DNA from: Orobanche coerulescens
Taxonomy: Eukaryota > Streptophyta > Magnoliopsida > Lamiales > Orobanchaceae
Reading direction: 5' to 3'
Assembly: GCA_033398695.1 (NCBI GenBank)
Contig: CM065811.1
Location: 76,078,001-76,142,000 of the forward strand
Length of the DNA: 64,000 nucleotides
This document shows, piece after piece, positions 9,442 through 20,063 of this stretch. Each line of letters starts with the position of its first letter. The stretch's first letter is position 1. The notes beneath the pieces were generated by a model. The model had not been told where the DNA came from. It did not search any database and saw nothing but the letters and a program-made list of their open reading frames with translations. A program made the translations under genes and the position numbers.

Positions 9442-10566
9442 TCGAGACGCTCGATCCCGTCCCTGGACGGCGGCCCAAGCCTCTCGCTCGATCGGTTCCG
9501 AACCAAGGAACAGATCGAAGGGGCCCTGGCCGTCCTACAGGAGCGACGGAGTGCTCTCAACGCGCCTCCTGCTATCGCCCCCTCGGCCGTCCGCCGGAAG
9601 TCCAAGCGGAAGCTCAAGGCGTCACTGGCCGAGCGATCGCCAGGAGGCTCCCGTCCGCAGGAAGAGGCGCTCGCCAGCCGGGGCACCTCTGTCTTCGATC
9701 GCCTGGGCAGTGACCCGACCTGGCTACCGGGGCAGTCCGGCCCCAGCTACGAGACGACGGAGTTTGAGTCCGTCACCAGGAGCTCGGCCTACCCGATTCC
9801 CAGAAGGCAGCCTAGCCGTCTGGCTCCCCCTCGCCGGATTGCCGAGGCCGGCGGCAGCGGAGCCCGGAGATCGGTACACGATCGCCTCGGCTCCTGCTCC
9901 CATAGCCGATCTGCAAGCGACCAAGCCACGGCAATGGCTGCGATGCAACGTCAACTCAACGACATGAAGGCGCTCCTGGAATCCAGGGCAGGCGCCAAGA
10001 AGACGATCGCCGGGCCAAGCGAGCCGCTCGCGATCGACATCGAGCTCGCCCCCGTGCAGCACAAGATCGCTCCCCCGCAAACACCCGTGTACGAGGGGCG
10101 ATCGGACCCCCAGGTGCACCTGAGGAAGTTCAACATCTACATGACCGGGTGTGGGGCATCTGACGCGACCAGATGCCGAATGTTCCCTCTGACGCTGGAC
10201 GACCTCGCCCACCGGTGGTACACTTCATTGCCACCTCGGTCCATTGGCTCCTTTAACGAGCTGGCGCACGTCTTCACGGAGTACTTCGCCACCAGGGTCG
10301 TCCGGCCCGAAGGTCCCCTCCGCATGATGCAAATCAAGCAGGGAGAAGAAGAGTCCGACTCGGACTACATCGACCGGGTAGACGTAATCATCCTCAATGG
10401 CGAGCCCATAAGCGATGAGACCGCCCTCTACGCGGTCCTAGGAGGATTTCAGGGTTTTTCGCCTATGTTCAGGCATCTCACGAAGACCCAACCTACGACC
10501 TACGCAGCCTTCCGGGCTAGAGCCGCAGATTTTCTGGCCAGGCAAAGGTTCCTTCTTAGCCTGTGA
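9442..10566 (+). CDS. Tat-like Gag (element Y), open frame
   Basis: The capsid precursor of a Tat-type element. The frame is open without stops for 374 codons from 9442 to the TGA at 10564-10566. The N-terminal ~160 residues are basic and polar (FRTKEQIEGALAVLQERR, SVFDRLGSD, RRSVHDRLG). From 9934 (MAAMQRQLND) the capsid-type domain follows with YEGRSDPQVHLRKF, CRMFPLTLDDLAHRW and FLARQRFL. The likely initiation codon is ATG 9345 (MSSASASKKA), but it is one frame away and ends at a stop near 9441, so either a single frameshift separates them or initiation is elsewhere. There is no zinc knuckle and no protease. It is the best preserved gag of the two Tat elements and could serve only in trans with another element's enzymes. 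Confidence 0.75.
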   Translation, partial: SRRSIPSLDGGPSLSLDRFRTKEQIEGALAVLQERRSALNAPPAIAPSAVRRKSKRKLKASLAERSPGGSRPQEEALASRGTSVFDRLGSDPTWLPGQSGPSYETTEFESVTRSSAYPIPRRQPSRLAPPRRIAEAGGSGARRSVHDRLGSCSHSRSASDQATAMAAMQRQLNDMKALLESRAGAKKTIAGPSEPLAIDIELAPVQHKIAPPQTPVYEGRSDPQVHLRKFNIYMTGCGASDATRCRMFPLTLDDLAHRWYTSLPPRSIGSFNELAHVFTEYFATRVVRPEGPLRMMQIKQGEEESDSDYIDRVDVIILNGEPISDETALYAVLGGFQGFSPMFRHLTKTQPTTYAAFRARAADFLARQRFLLSL

Positions 10567-11425
10567 GCAGCGCGATCGGCGCCCGGACGACGATCTCCCG
10601 CCCGATCGCCAATATCGACCTACGAATAAAGCGATCGGCAGCCGAGCGACGATCGCCAGTCTTCCGGCCCGATCGCCGATCATCACGCTACATCATCCGC
10701 AACCCGGAGGACGCGATCGCCATCTACAGTCCAGCATATAACATGACGGACTAAGGCATAAGATCGCCTCCACCGCGCATCATAAAGCCATGGTCCTGGC
10801 AGTCGATGGAACCGGCTGTTTCGGCCTTGCAAGGTCCCTTTCGGCCAAGATCGCCCGCCCTTCGTTTAAATACGAGGCCGGCGTAGTCTGAGGGCTCTCC
10901 AACATTAATCAGTGGACACATGCCACAACCCCCGTCTCAACGTACACCGTCGAGGTCGGCCATCTCCATGGCTGGCCGAGGTGGAAGCAGAGCTAACAAG
11001 CCGCGGGCGTGGAGTTGATTCATCCGACGCTGCCCCGCGCAAGGACTCCTCTAGACCGAGACCGCACGCCCTTCGTTTAAATACGAGGCGAGGCGCAGCC
11101 TAACAGAGGACCCTCATAATAAAGTGAGTCACGAGACACTCATTGTCTTCGCGCACCAAGACACGGTCATGGGGTCGGTCCATCGATCTCCGCGACCGTG
11201 CACGTTTCCTCAAACAAAGCGAAACCACCAAGTTTCCATGGGGGATCGGCCAATGTTGTTTTTGCAGGTACAAGACCGAAAGATAGCTAAGCCAATCGAC
11301 CATAATAGCCCAAGTCCGAAATCATAAGTCAGCTCAGCAAGATCGCCCGTCCTCATCCTTACACGATCGCCAGCAAGAACCACCTCGCCCCATGTCTTCA
11401 ACATAGGAGCAAGCTGGGGGGCAAT
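10567..11425 (+). mobile_element. Non-coding 3' internal region of element Y
   Basis: GC-rich and dense in CGATCG motifs; no domain recognised in any frame. It ends with the polypurine tract GCAAGCTGGGGGGCAAT before the 3' LTR. It partly matches the 3' region of element X (10960-11110 against 12588-12745). Confidence 0.7.
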
Positions 11426-12582
11426 TGTTGTGTCAAGAATTAACACCTTCCGACTGGCGATCGCCTAGGAGGTCGAGCGACCAAGTCGCTGCCGAGCGTC
11501 CGAGGAAGAACCGCCGACCAGCGACCAGGCGACCTAGCCTTAGCCCGGCAGACAAGCATGAATCGCCCAGCCGAAGGTCCCAGGACAAGTCCCGGTGCCG
11601 AGCGATCGACCTCAGATACGATCGCCTCTCGGTACTCGGAGACCGACTTCTGGCGACCGACTTATGGACGGTCATCTCTCAGCGCTTTGCCGACCGACCC
11701 TTGGTGACCGACCATTGCCGACCTTGATGGTGGCGAGAACGATCCTCGGTGTCGGCTAGAGACGACCGCATCATGACGATCCGGGCGATGGCCATCCAGT
11801 GCCAAGGCCGAGCAAGCAGGGGCGGCACCCACGTGCGAGATCCAAAAGCGGCCCGACAAACCTGTCACCTACCTCACCTACCAACAGGGCCCAGGCCTGC
11901 GAAAGGAGCTGACAGACAAGACTGGTGACCACAGCCTGTCACCTACCTTTCCTACTGACAAAGTCCGCCGAAAGTAACAAAGTGGGACCTCCTGTGACAG
12001 TACTTCCGGACGCGTGCCGGCTCCTCATTGGGCCACTCAGCTGGCTGCCGGCTAGATCTCTGGACTTTTGGCAGGCAGCCCATGTGACCTTTAGGACGAT
12101 CGCCCCATTACATTAATGGCCGAAAGGCGATCGCCCACTAGGGGACAAGGCACCTCAACCCCTATATAAAGAGGGCAGCCTGCACTTGGATTCTGACTCT
12201 GGCATTCCCGCATTTCACACCATACAGAAGCAAAATACTTACACTTGGCTAACATCCAACTCTTGGCAACAGTTATCTTTCGGTCTTACTTCTCGGCTAT
12301 CTCATCCAGCCATTATCGGCGGGGACGAAGAACACCGAGCTTCGCTCAAGAGCCGGATTAACAGAGTCTTTTTACACTCATTGTATTTAGATTTCTCTCA
12401 TTAATACTTGTATCCACGAATATTCGTATTAATAACATCTCGCGAGAGCATTCAAGCCCGGGCCTAAAAAACCCGGCAAATCTTGTATTATTTATCTACT
12501 CTCGCAAGTGCTCCCGCAATTGTTGTTTGTTGTCCGTCTTCCAGCAGTATTAATCTTCGGATAAATACTTTGGGCAACAACA
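11426..12582 (+). mobile_element. 3' LTR of element Y (1,157 bp)
   Basis: Starts TGTTGTGTCAAG after the polypurine tract and ends GGGCAACAACA before CCATC. Same TATA and array layout as the 5' LTR. Confidence 0.9.
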
Positions 12583-12587
12583 CCATC
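12583..12587. repeat. Target site duplication CCATC, right copy (element Y)
   Basis: CCATC directly after the 3' LTR. Perfect match to 8064-8068. Confidence 0.9.
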
Positions 12588-13010
12588 TTCATGGCGATCC
12601 GAGGTAGAAAAGTGCTAACAAGCCGTGGACGTGGAGTCGATTAATCCGGCGACGCCCCGCGCAAGGACTCCTTCAGACCAAGACCGCACGCCCTTCGTTT
12701 AAATACGAGGCGGGCGCAGCCTATGGGAGGACCCTAACAATAAAATGAGTCACGAGACAAACCTACAGTTGGAATGTCGCTCGCGCACAAGACACGGTCA
12801 TGGAGGTCGGTCCATCGAACTCCACGACCGTGCACGGTTCCTCTACATCAAAACAATCAGCTTTCCACGAGGGATCTGCAAAATTGAAGAACTCCCTACA
12901 GTTCAAGTACAAGACCGAAGATAGCACACCAAACGATCGGATCGCCTATCAAATCGATTGCCAATGGAACCACCTCACCCAATGCCTTCAGCATCGGAGC
13001 AAGCTGGGGG
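12588..13010 (+). mobile_element. Non-coding 3' internal region of element X, part 2
   Basis: Resumes the X sequence broken at 8063 and ends in the polypurine tract AAGCTGGGGGGCAAT. Only unsupported short frames are present. Confidence 0.65.
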
Positions 13011-13015
13011 GCAAT

Positions 13016-13992
13016 TGTTGTGTCAAGATTTATATATCTCTACAGGCGATCGGCATAGAGACCGGGCGACCGAGCCAGAGTCAAATAGCCAAGGCAGACA
13101 TGCCGATCGAAGGACCTAGAATAGGACCCAGCACAGAGCGATCGACTGCCAAGGCGATCGTCTCCCGGCAGCTAGCGATCGTCCCAAGTACACGATCACG
13201 GACAACCGTCTCATGCCATGTGCAAATGCCAGCATCCGTCAAAGGCCGAGTCTCATAGAGCAGACCCACATGCAGATCCGGAAAAGGCGCCATTAGATAA
13301 GGCCCTTTGACCCCAGCCTGCCACCATCCTTCACCTACCGACAGACCCACCGAAAGGTGCAAAGTGGGACCTCCCGGGACAGCGACTCAGGACGCGTGCA
13401 GACTTCTCATTCGCTCACACAGCTGGCGGCCAGCAGTAGCCGCGGACTTTGAGGCAACCATCCCATGTGCTACGGACGATCACCCCCATTATTATAATAC
13501 AGGAAAGACGATCGCCCGTTAGTACAAAGGCATCCCAACTCCTAAAAATAGAAGGCTTCCTACACTTGGAAATCTCTCTAGCTTTTTCTCATAAACAGTT
13601 GGCTCTCTGGATTTTTCTCATAAACAGTTGGCTTGTCTCTTGGCAACGCTATACACTTCGGACATCTTTCTATCTCTCACTCTCGGAACCTCTTAATCCT
13701 AAGACGGTCGGCAGAAATGAGAGCAAGAACTCAGAGCAACTCTAGTTCTTCCGGCAAGCACTCAAAGCTAGATAATTAGGGTCTTTACATTCCTTGTAAC
13801 TGTACTCTTACATTAATATTTGTACTCCAACGTATTTGTATTAATAATATCTCGTGAGAGCATTCAAGCCTGGGCCTAACAAACCCGACAAATCTTGTGT
13901 TATTCACTTTCCCACGGATGTGCTCTCTCACTTTTTTCGTTGCTCGACCATTCCAACAATACCATCTCCGGATAATATTTCGGGCAACAACA
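13016..13992 (+). mobile_element. 3' LTR of Tat-like element X (977 bp)
   Basis: Complete: TGTTGTGTCAAGATTT to CGGGCAACAACA. It carries a short internal duplication around 13570-13632 (TTTTTCTCATAAACAGTTGG twice) that the 5' LTR lacks. Confidence 0.9.
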
Positions 13993-14087
13993 GAGAGTTT
14001 TGATGATTAAGTAGCTAAACCAAGCAAAACAACAAAGAGGCGAAGCGAAGCAGGCGAAGACGCAAAAAGTTGCAATCTGGACTATAT

Positions 14088-14582
14088 TAGCGCACGCTAC
14101 ATATCAAGGCTAGCGCACGCTAACGAGAGTTATCTGCAGAATAGACGAGTTTGAAGTTACCTTAAGCGAAGTCATCTGATGAAGATAGCGCACGCTAAAC
14201 ATGATCACTAACGCACACTGTCGAAGTCCATTTTACCGTTGTGAAGATATTCAAACACAGAATGACGTATGCAGTGAAGTCAGACTTAGCGCACGCTACA
14301 GGTGTTATTTAGCGCACACTAAATATCAATTTGAAATCAGGTCAATCAATCTGTTGGGAAGATTCTGATGCAAAGTCAAAAAGTATAAACAGATATATGA
14401 TGCATGTAATGATGCAAGATTAGTGCACGCTACGAGGAGGAGTTAGCGCACGCTAACAGTCAGAAACAGAAGCCATTGGACTAAAACTGGAAGATGTTAA
14501 TGTACGTAACACGAAGGCATAACGTATGCTATAGGAAACATGCGCGATAGCGCTCGCTAATAAGAAGAGCTAGCACACGCTA
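14088..14582. repeat. Promoter-proximal dyad array TAGCGCACGCTA (SIRE-like LTR)
   Basis: About ten copies at roughly 14089, 14112, 14186, 14208, 14287, 14309, 14420, 14441, 14547 and 14568, several with single transitions. The array ends about 40 bp before the TATA box. Confidence 0.9.
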
Positions 14583-14623
14583 GCAAGTCAACAGTCAATA
14601 ATGGCTAGTTTGATGAAGAAGGC

Positions 14624-14630
14624 TATAAAT
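14624..14630 (+). promoter_or_regulatory. LTR TATA box (SIRE-like)
   Basis: TATAAAT in GAAGGCTATAAATACC. It corresponds to 3294-3300 in the partial LTR. Confidence 0.75.
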
Positions 14631-15207
14631 ACCATATCCTTGGTATCATACCATACAACAACTTCATGTAATCAAGACATTGATTTGACATTCAAATACA
14701 TTATATTGTTGTTGTGATATTGAGCTTATATTATTAGTTTGAGTGTTTATACATTCATCACATACACGAGAGGTAAAAGAAACGATCCGATTGGGTTCGG
14801 TGTTATTAGGATCAAGGATCCGGCATTGTTAGAATTGAAATCGCTATCTTAGTGAGGTTTATGTAATACCGATAGAAAGCTAGAGTGGTTGATTCATTGT
14901 CCAATAGAAAAGGAAAACGGTTTAACTTGGACCGACAAAAAGACAGGTACGCACGGTAATATCTCGACCGATAGAAGAGAGATTGAACGGTTTTACTCGG
15001 ACCGATGAAAGACGAGCTTGTAAGGTAATCCCTCGACCGATAGAAGAGAGGTGCAGAGGTTTTGATCTTCATACTATAGAAAAAGATACAGAGAGAGGAC
15101 ATAGGCACAATTGGCCGAACCTCTATAAATCCTTGTGTGATTTATTTTCCGCACTTTATATTTACGCTTCCGCAACACGGCGCAAATACCGAAATTGCTA
15201 CAACAAT

Positions 15208-15221
15208 TGGGATCGGAGTGG
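15208..15221 (+). other. Degenerate primer binding site
   Basis: TGGGATCGGAGTGG stands where the sister copy has TGGTATCAGAGCGG: three substitutions, so priming by initiator-Met tRNA would be weakened. Confidence 0.75.
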
Positions 15222-15262
15222 TACCTCCAATAAGCAGCTTAATATCCGGAGAGTCGATCCAA

Positions 15263-16027
15263 ATGGCATTTCAATTTGCTCCAAATGAAGATCTTGTGTC
15301 GAACCAATCTCCATTCTTCGACAGATCAAATTATATGAAATGGAAGAAGAAGATGTCAATCTTCATCCGAGCTTATGATATTGAGCTTTGGAAAATCAAA
15401 TGTCTAGGTCCGAAAATTCCCATGAATTCTAGTGGAACTATAAAAAGTTTCGAAGAATATGATGACATGGATTGGGAGAACGACCACCAAAATTGTAAGG
15501 CAACGCAAATGCTTTATTGTGCCTTAAATCTAGAAGATCTCGATCGTATTTACTCGTGTAATAGTGCCAAAGAAATTCGGAAGAAGTTAGAGGCAACTCG
15601 CGAAGGAACAAATCAAGCAACATGGAGCGATGAAGATGAAGATGATGATCTCAATCAAAATCTCGCTCTCATGGCCCGGAGTTCATTCGACGATAGCGAC
15701 GTCGAAAGTCAAGTAAGTAATTCTTATGATGAACTTTTTGAAGCATTCGAGTTATTACATACGGACTATCAAAATGCTTTAAGTGAAATTAAATCCCTTA
15801 AATCTAAATATAAAATATTGGAAATTGAAAATTCCAAAATTCTTGAAAAAGGGAAATTTGTTGAGATCGATCATTCTAAATGCATTGAAAATGAAAATAT
15901 TTTAAAGGATGATCTCTTGAAAATTCAAACCGAGCTAAAAAACTTAACGAAGAAATTCTCTCTCGGAAACGAGAAATTTGAAAGCATTGTCCGGCTCATT
16001 TCTTCAACAGAACTATTTTCCTCTTGA
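15263..16027 (+). CDS. Second copy of the deleted SIRE-like Gag, 3' truncated
   Basis: About 90 percent identical by eye to the Gag at 3908 (MAFQFAPNEDL start) and with the same in-frame loss of the UBN2 middle and zinc knuckle at EGTNQ|ATWSDEDE. Gag-derived sequence ends near 15997 at KFESIVRL. The last residues (ISSTELFSS) come from the opposite strand of an unrelated integrase segment joined there, so the C-terminus is chimeric. The primer site is degenerate and no pol follows. It is therefore a dead copy of a non-autonomous subfamily rather than a functional gene. Confidence 0.8.
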   Translation: MAFQFAPNEDLVSNQSPFFDRSNYMKWKKKMSIFIRAYDIELWKIKCLGPKIPMNSSGTIKSFEEYDDMDWENDHQNCKATQMLYCALNLEDLDRIYSCNSAKEIRKKLEATREGTNQATWSDEDEDDDLNQNLALMARSSFDDSDVESQVSNSYDELFEAFELLHTDYQNALSEIKSLKSKYKILEIENSKILEKGKFVEIDHSKCIENENILKDDLLKIQTELKNLTKKFSLGNEKFESIVRLISSTELFSS

Positions 16028-17148
16028 ACACTCCATTTTGTTGAGATGTCCGGGGTGCCGAGAAATTATGAACAATGTCATACTTGTCACACCATTCTTC
16101 AAAGTCATTAGAGTTGAATTCTCCACCGTGATCGGTTCTAATAGCAATAATTGGCAAGTTCTTTTCTTTTTGTGTTAGTTTACGCCACAACAAATTCATT
16201 AAACGCATCACTTTTATTTGGTGAAAATTTTACCCATGTAAATCAGGAAAAATTATCAACAATAACTAAAGTATAAAGCTTACCACTCAAGCTAGTATGA
16301 CGAGATGGTCCTATTAAGTCCATATGATTTAGTTCAAGAATTCGGATAGTGGATATTTTCATTTTTGGTTTAAATGATCCTCTAGCATGTTTACTTTTAA
16401 TACAAGCCTCATAAACGTGTGCCTTTATAAATTTTAATTCTGGTAAACCATGAATAATATCATTTTTAGCTAATTATGACTGTAAAGGTAGAGAGGCGTG
16501 ATTCCAATTTTCGATGCCAAATAATAGCATTTTCGTCATACGAATCAAGCATTTTTCATTAAAGGATGATTCATATTGAAGATCTATAATATATATTTAC
16601 ACATCTTAATCCAATAAATACTATTTTATGGTTTCTCATGGCATTAAAATGAGTGGCTTTGAAAATTAATTTTAGTCCGGCATCATATAATTGAAAACTG
16701 CTAAGTAAATTATGAAATAGGTCATCGACAAAGAGAACATTATCAATAGTTTGTAAAGATTTCTTACCTATCTTATCTTTACCTTTGATTTTACCCTTTT
16801 TATTATCACCAAAAGTGACAAATCCTTGTTCTTCCTTCTCGAGCTCCGTGAAGAGATGCTCGTTTCCACTCATGTGATTAGAACATCCACTATCAATGTA
16901 TCATTTAATTGATGGTACAATCGTCCTAGCTTGTACCTACAAAGGAAATTTTCTTTCATTTTATAGGACTGAGACAAGTGCCTTCTGCCCATGGATGAAG
17001 GCCAAGACATGAAAGGTTTGCGATCCAATAGCTGATGAAAGAGTGACATTGCCCATTGTTGACTTAAAGTATTTTGATGATGATTGGATTCAAAACATTT
17101 AACAAAATTCATCTCAACAGGCTGTTTCATTGAAGACAAAATTTGTTT
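15996..17148 (-). pseudogene. SIRE-like copia protease/integrase fragment, inverted relative to the flanking gag
   Basis: On the minus strand the order is the protease-integrase linker with DSGCSNHMSGNEHLFTEL (around 16880-16830), GFVTFGDNKKGKIKGK, the GAG-pre-integrase region, then the integrase core: LNHMDLIGPSR, LVIVDNFS, IAIRTDHGGEFNSNDFEEW (second catalytic Asp in TDHGGEF) and APRTSQQNGV (third-acid region). Several frameshifts and stops break the frame, and the fragment stops where it meets the plus-strand gag near 15996. It continues the minus-strand gag at 18696-19998; the LTR at 17149-18695 separates the two. Reverse transcriptase and RNase H are missing. In an intact element this part would cleave the polyprotein and insert the cDNA. 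Confidence 0.8.
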
Positions 17149-18085
17149 CTAGCGCACGCTACGTATGCAGAGTAGCGCACGCTATCGCGGTTCTATATGA
17201 AGTCAGGAAAGTCACCTGCAGTCAGGTTGGAAACCTATCTGATTGATAGCGCACGCAAGCGTCACTTATCAGCGCACGCTATTTTTCAAAATTAACGCAC
17301 ACCACCATATGTCTAGCGCACGCAATCGTGTCTCAGTTAAGCAGGGCAGAGAGGACCGTAAGGTCTGGGCAGGAAAAGGAATAACTTTAGCGCACGCAAC
17401 ATGCATAATATTAGCGCACGCAAGCTGATGATTTTAGCGCATGCAAGAGATATCCTAGCGCACGCTACCTGGAAGTTCCTATCAAGACAATAGCCTCTTA
17501 ACTTGATTCAAGGCAAAATTAGCGCACGCTAATCAAAGATAATAGCGCACGCTATTATGGACAAAAACACACGCTACGCTCAATACTTTGCGTACGTTAC
17601 CTGGAAGCATATTGGAGGTCCAGTAGCCTCTGGACTCAAACAAGGAAATATTAGCGCACGCTAATAAGGAAGCAACGCATGCTAAGAAGATGACAATAGC
17701 GCATGCAATATTATGACATTAGCGCACACTACCGGTTCAAAATTAGACCGTTTGATATTCAACCATTGGACAAGATCGTCAACGCAGGAATCACGGAAAG
17801 TTGAAAAGCAAATATTGACTAATACTAGCGCACGCTAAGTATACTTACTACCGCACGCTAAGGTTTTTTTATCCGATGGAAAAGAGACCTTGGGGAGACA
17901 AACCGACACAATCCAAAGTCAAAAATAAAGTTCTGTTGACCAGCCGATAATGCACGCTACAAAGGAATGTCTAGCGCACGCTAGACATGTATTTTTACCA
18001 TTGGAACAATTTACAGGCTGTTCAGTTCAGTCAAGTCAAAGCACCATTAGCGCACGCTACACAGAGATATTAGTGCACGCTAATA
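17149..18085. repeat. Long dyad array TAGCGCACGCTA, about 23 copies
   Basis: The densest array in the window: copies at 17149, 17173, 17247, 17271, 17312, 17388, 17412, 17435, 17456, 17520, 17543, 17652, 17696, 17719, 17826, 17850, 17949, 17970, 18047, 18070 and others. Spacing is often 21-24 bp but irregular, and the spacer sequence is unique, so this is not a simple minisatellite. Confidence 0.92.
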
Positions 18086-18695
18086 GTTCAAATTTCAGCA
18101 TATGAAGAAGGACTTGACACTAGAAATACCCATATCATTTGGGTATCTCAACACACAACTTCAAGCATTCAAAGCATTATTGAGCTCAGATTACTATTGT
18201 TTATTACATTCTAAGTTGTGACAAGAAAAGATACAAGAGTGATACACATTGTAATATTTCATATACTGTGTATGTTCCTTGTTGGTTGTGAGTGTTGCAT
18301 CACTCCGACTCAAGCTTGAGAGAAACGAATCAAGAGTCACTAATTCGGTGTTATTAGGATCTTTGATCCGGCATTGTTAGGATTACACTCTAACATTCGT
18401 AAGTGAGAATTGTCTAGTTCCGATAGAACACTAGATACAAAAGTTTATTTTGAGAGTGGTTGTGCTTGGACCAACAGAAGACAAGCGGTTGTAACGGTTG
18501 TGCTCGGATCACTAGAAGACGAGACAAGTGTGTGTGGTTTTTCTTTAGCCAATAGAAAAAGAAGTCGGAGAGAGGACGTAGGCAAGTTGCCGAACCTCTA
18601 TATATCGTTGAGTCTTTTACTTTCTGCACATTTTTCTTTTTATTTGCGAGAAATTTTAATATTCCGCACTACCACTATTCAATCCCCCTTCTAGT
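17149..18695 (+). mobile_element. SIRE-like copia LTR inserted in a minus-strand SIRE gag-pol
   Basis: Positions 17980-18695 match the LTR at 3152-3850 in U3 end, R and the ACCGATAGAA-type U5. It ends near CAATCCCCCTTCTAGTGGTG, typical of SIRE LTR ends. The upstream part is an unusually long dyad array. The TATA position reads TAGAAATA (18121), a probable loss. No clear TG start or target duplication was found, so it may be truncated at the left. Confidence 0.7.
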
Positions 18696-19998
18696 GGTGA
18701 ATTTATCTCTTCACCCACATCCCTTCTCCACAGGGATCTCGAAAGAGACGGCCATGAGGGTTGAACTGGCTCTTGGCAGGATCAGTCCCCAAGCTAGTTT
18801 GGGTCCTGTAGAGTTAGACATATATACTCTGTTTGGAACTATTGTCCCTTTAGGTACATATATTTGTTTAACTTTGCTAGTTCGTCCAGGACTAGTACAA
18901 AAAGTTTTGATATGTCCGATTTCAAGCATTATGACATGACGAAATTCCTGTTTTTAATTTTCCTGAGTCCTTTGAAGTTTTATCTAAGGACTTTTTCATT
19001 AGAAAAAAATTATCCAAGTCTTTTTTTTCATAAAAAAAATCTTTGAAGAGACAAAAGTTGTTCAAACTTATCATTACCAGAAGATATTTTTTTGATGTAA
19101 AGTTTAAGTCCACTTTATGTTTTGTGTAGATCATCTCTCAAAATTTTCTCAGTTTCAAGGCGGGAGGAGTGATCAATTTCAATTCTTTGTTTTATTTAGG
19201 TTTTGGAATTTCCATATTCAAGAATTTTTATTTATTTTTCCAAATCTTTATTTATTTTACAAACATTTTCAAATTCATCATTTAAAGATTCGAATGCATC
19301 TAGGAGTTCTTCATGAGAAGAATCACTTACCTCACTTTCTGTGTCACTGTTGACGGTTTTACGAGCCATGAGAGCTAGGTTGCTTTGCTCGTGTGATTCC
19401 TCATCGTCACTCCATGTGGCGACATATACTTCCTTCTTTTTGAAATTTTCATGAGGACGTTTAGATGAGTTAACAGGAGCAGGAGCACGACAATCCTTTG
19501 CAAAATGTCCTGGGATATTACATCTTCGACAAGTATTGTCAAATTTTTTTTTGAGGGAGAAGCATCTTTTTAGATCCATCCCTAGGTTACCGATACATAT
19601 CCTTCCGGAGTCTATTTAAGAGATTTTTACATTTTCTGATGTTTCTAGCATAGAATGCAGTTTCTTCATCCTCTTCTTCGACCGGTTCTTCTTCCGTATC
19701 ACTTTCTTCTTTAGCTCGAGAGCTATTAGCCTTTCTCGTTCTTTAGACTTTGGCTTGGAGTTTCAAGATTTAATGACAATCTCATAATTTATAAGGGATT
19801 CAATGAGTGCACTAAATTCCATAGTATTGGGATCTTTTGACTCCATGATAGCCGTTAAAGTTGCATTCCATTCTCTAAGTAGTGATCTTAGAATTTTCTT
19901 TGATTTATCACTACTTGAGATAGGTTTTCCAAACGAGGCTAATCCATTCATGATAGCAGAGAGCCGGTCAAGCAGACTGGTGTTGCTCATCTTCTTTC
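18696..19998 (-). pseudogene. SIRE-like copia gag, C-terminal part (full-length type, broken)
   Basis: It continues on the minus strand from 34765 across the Angela insertion. From 19998 downward: UBN2-type block DRLSAIMNGLASFGKPISSS and ILRSLLREWNATLTAIMES, then a basic region, the CCHC zinc knuckle CRRCNIPGHFAKDC (about 19531-19490), the acidic stretch ATWSDDEESHEQ and ALMARKT, a coiled-coil region, and at 18930-18770 the linker VKQIYVPKGTIVPN that precedes protease. This is the domain order that the gag-only copies at 3908 and 15263 have lost between UBN2 and ATWSD. Frameshifts occur near 19600-19760 and 19040-19230. RNA packaging would be its role; this copy is dead. Confidence 0.8.
19994..19998. 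repeat. Target site duplication CTTTC, left copy (Angela-like element)
   Basis: CTTTC directly before TGTTGGAG. Partner at 34760-34764. The duplication restores the SIRE gag across the insertion. Confidence 0.88.
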
Positions 19999-20058
19999 TG
20001 TTGGAGTTCAGGCCATAAATCGAATATGCAGCGGAAGTAAAATCGCACAAACCGTGCT

Positions 20059-20063
20059 CATCC
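20059..20063. repeat. Target site duplication CATCC, left copy
   Basis: CATCC before TGTAATATCC. Partner at 30070-30074. Confidence 0.92.

Larger units (their letters stand above)
8069..12582 (+). mobile_element. Tat-like non-autonomous element Y, structurally complete (4,514 bp)
   Basis: It has two LTRs (8069-9217 and 11426-12582) that start TGTTGTGTC and end GGGCAACAACA, a primer site, one gag frame, a polypurine tract (GCTGGGGGGCAAT) before the 3' LTR and a perfect 5-bp duplication CCATC. There is no pol. It is inserted in the 3' internal region of its relative X, with which it shares gag, primer site and terminal sequences but not the LTR body. Confidence 0.92.
5351..13992 (+). mobile_element. 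Tat-like Ty3/gypsy non-autonomous element X (contains element Y)
   Basis: The order is LTR (5351-6260), TGGCGC-type primer site, decayed gag (to 7632), a non-coding 3' region (7633-8063 and 12588-13010, split by element Y), a polypurine tract (AAGCTGGGGGGCAAT) and a second LTR (13016-13992). No protease, reverse transcriptase or integrase is present. Gag and primer site match the Tat lineage. X sits at the start of a SIRE 3' LTR: the SIRE polypurine tract ends at 5350 and SIRE LTR sequence resumes at 13993. The left LTR lacks about its first 35 bp, so no target duplication can be read. Confidence 0.85.
13993..15205 (+). mobile_element. SIRE-like copia LTR, interrupted at its 5' end by element X
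   Basis: Begins GAGAGTTTTGATGATTAAG, the usual start region of SIRE LTRs minus a few terminal bases, and ends GCTACAACA. It is the 3' LTR for the gag-only internal region at 3851-5350 and at the same time stands as 5' LTR for the gag at 15263. It contains a dyad array (14088-14582), a TATA box and U5 repeats of the form ACCGATAGAAGA. Confidence 0.85.

Noticed and set aside
17149..18085. CRISPR-like array of TAGCGCACGCTA with spacers
   Set aside because: The repeat is only about 12 bp, spacers vary from about 10 to 110 bp, copies are degenerate and there are no cas genes. The context is an LTR.
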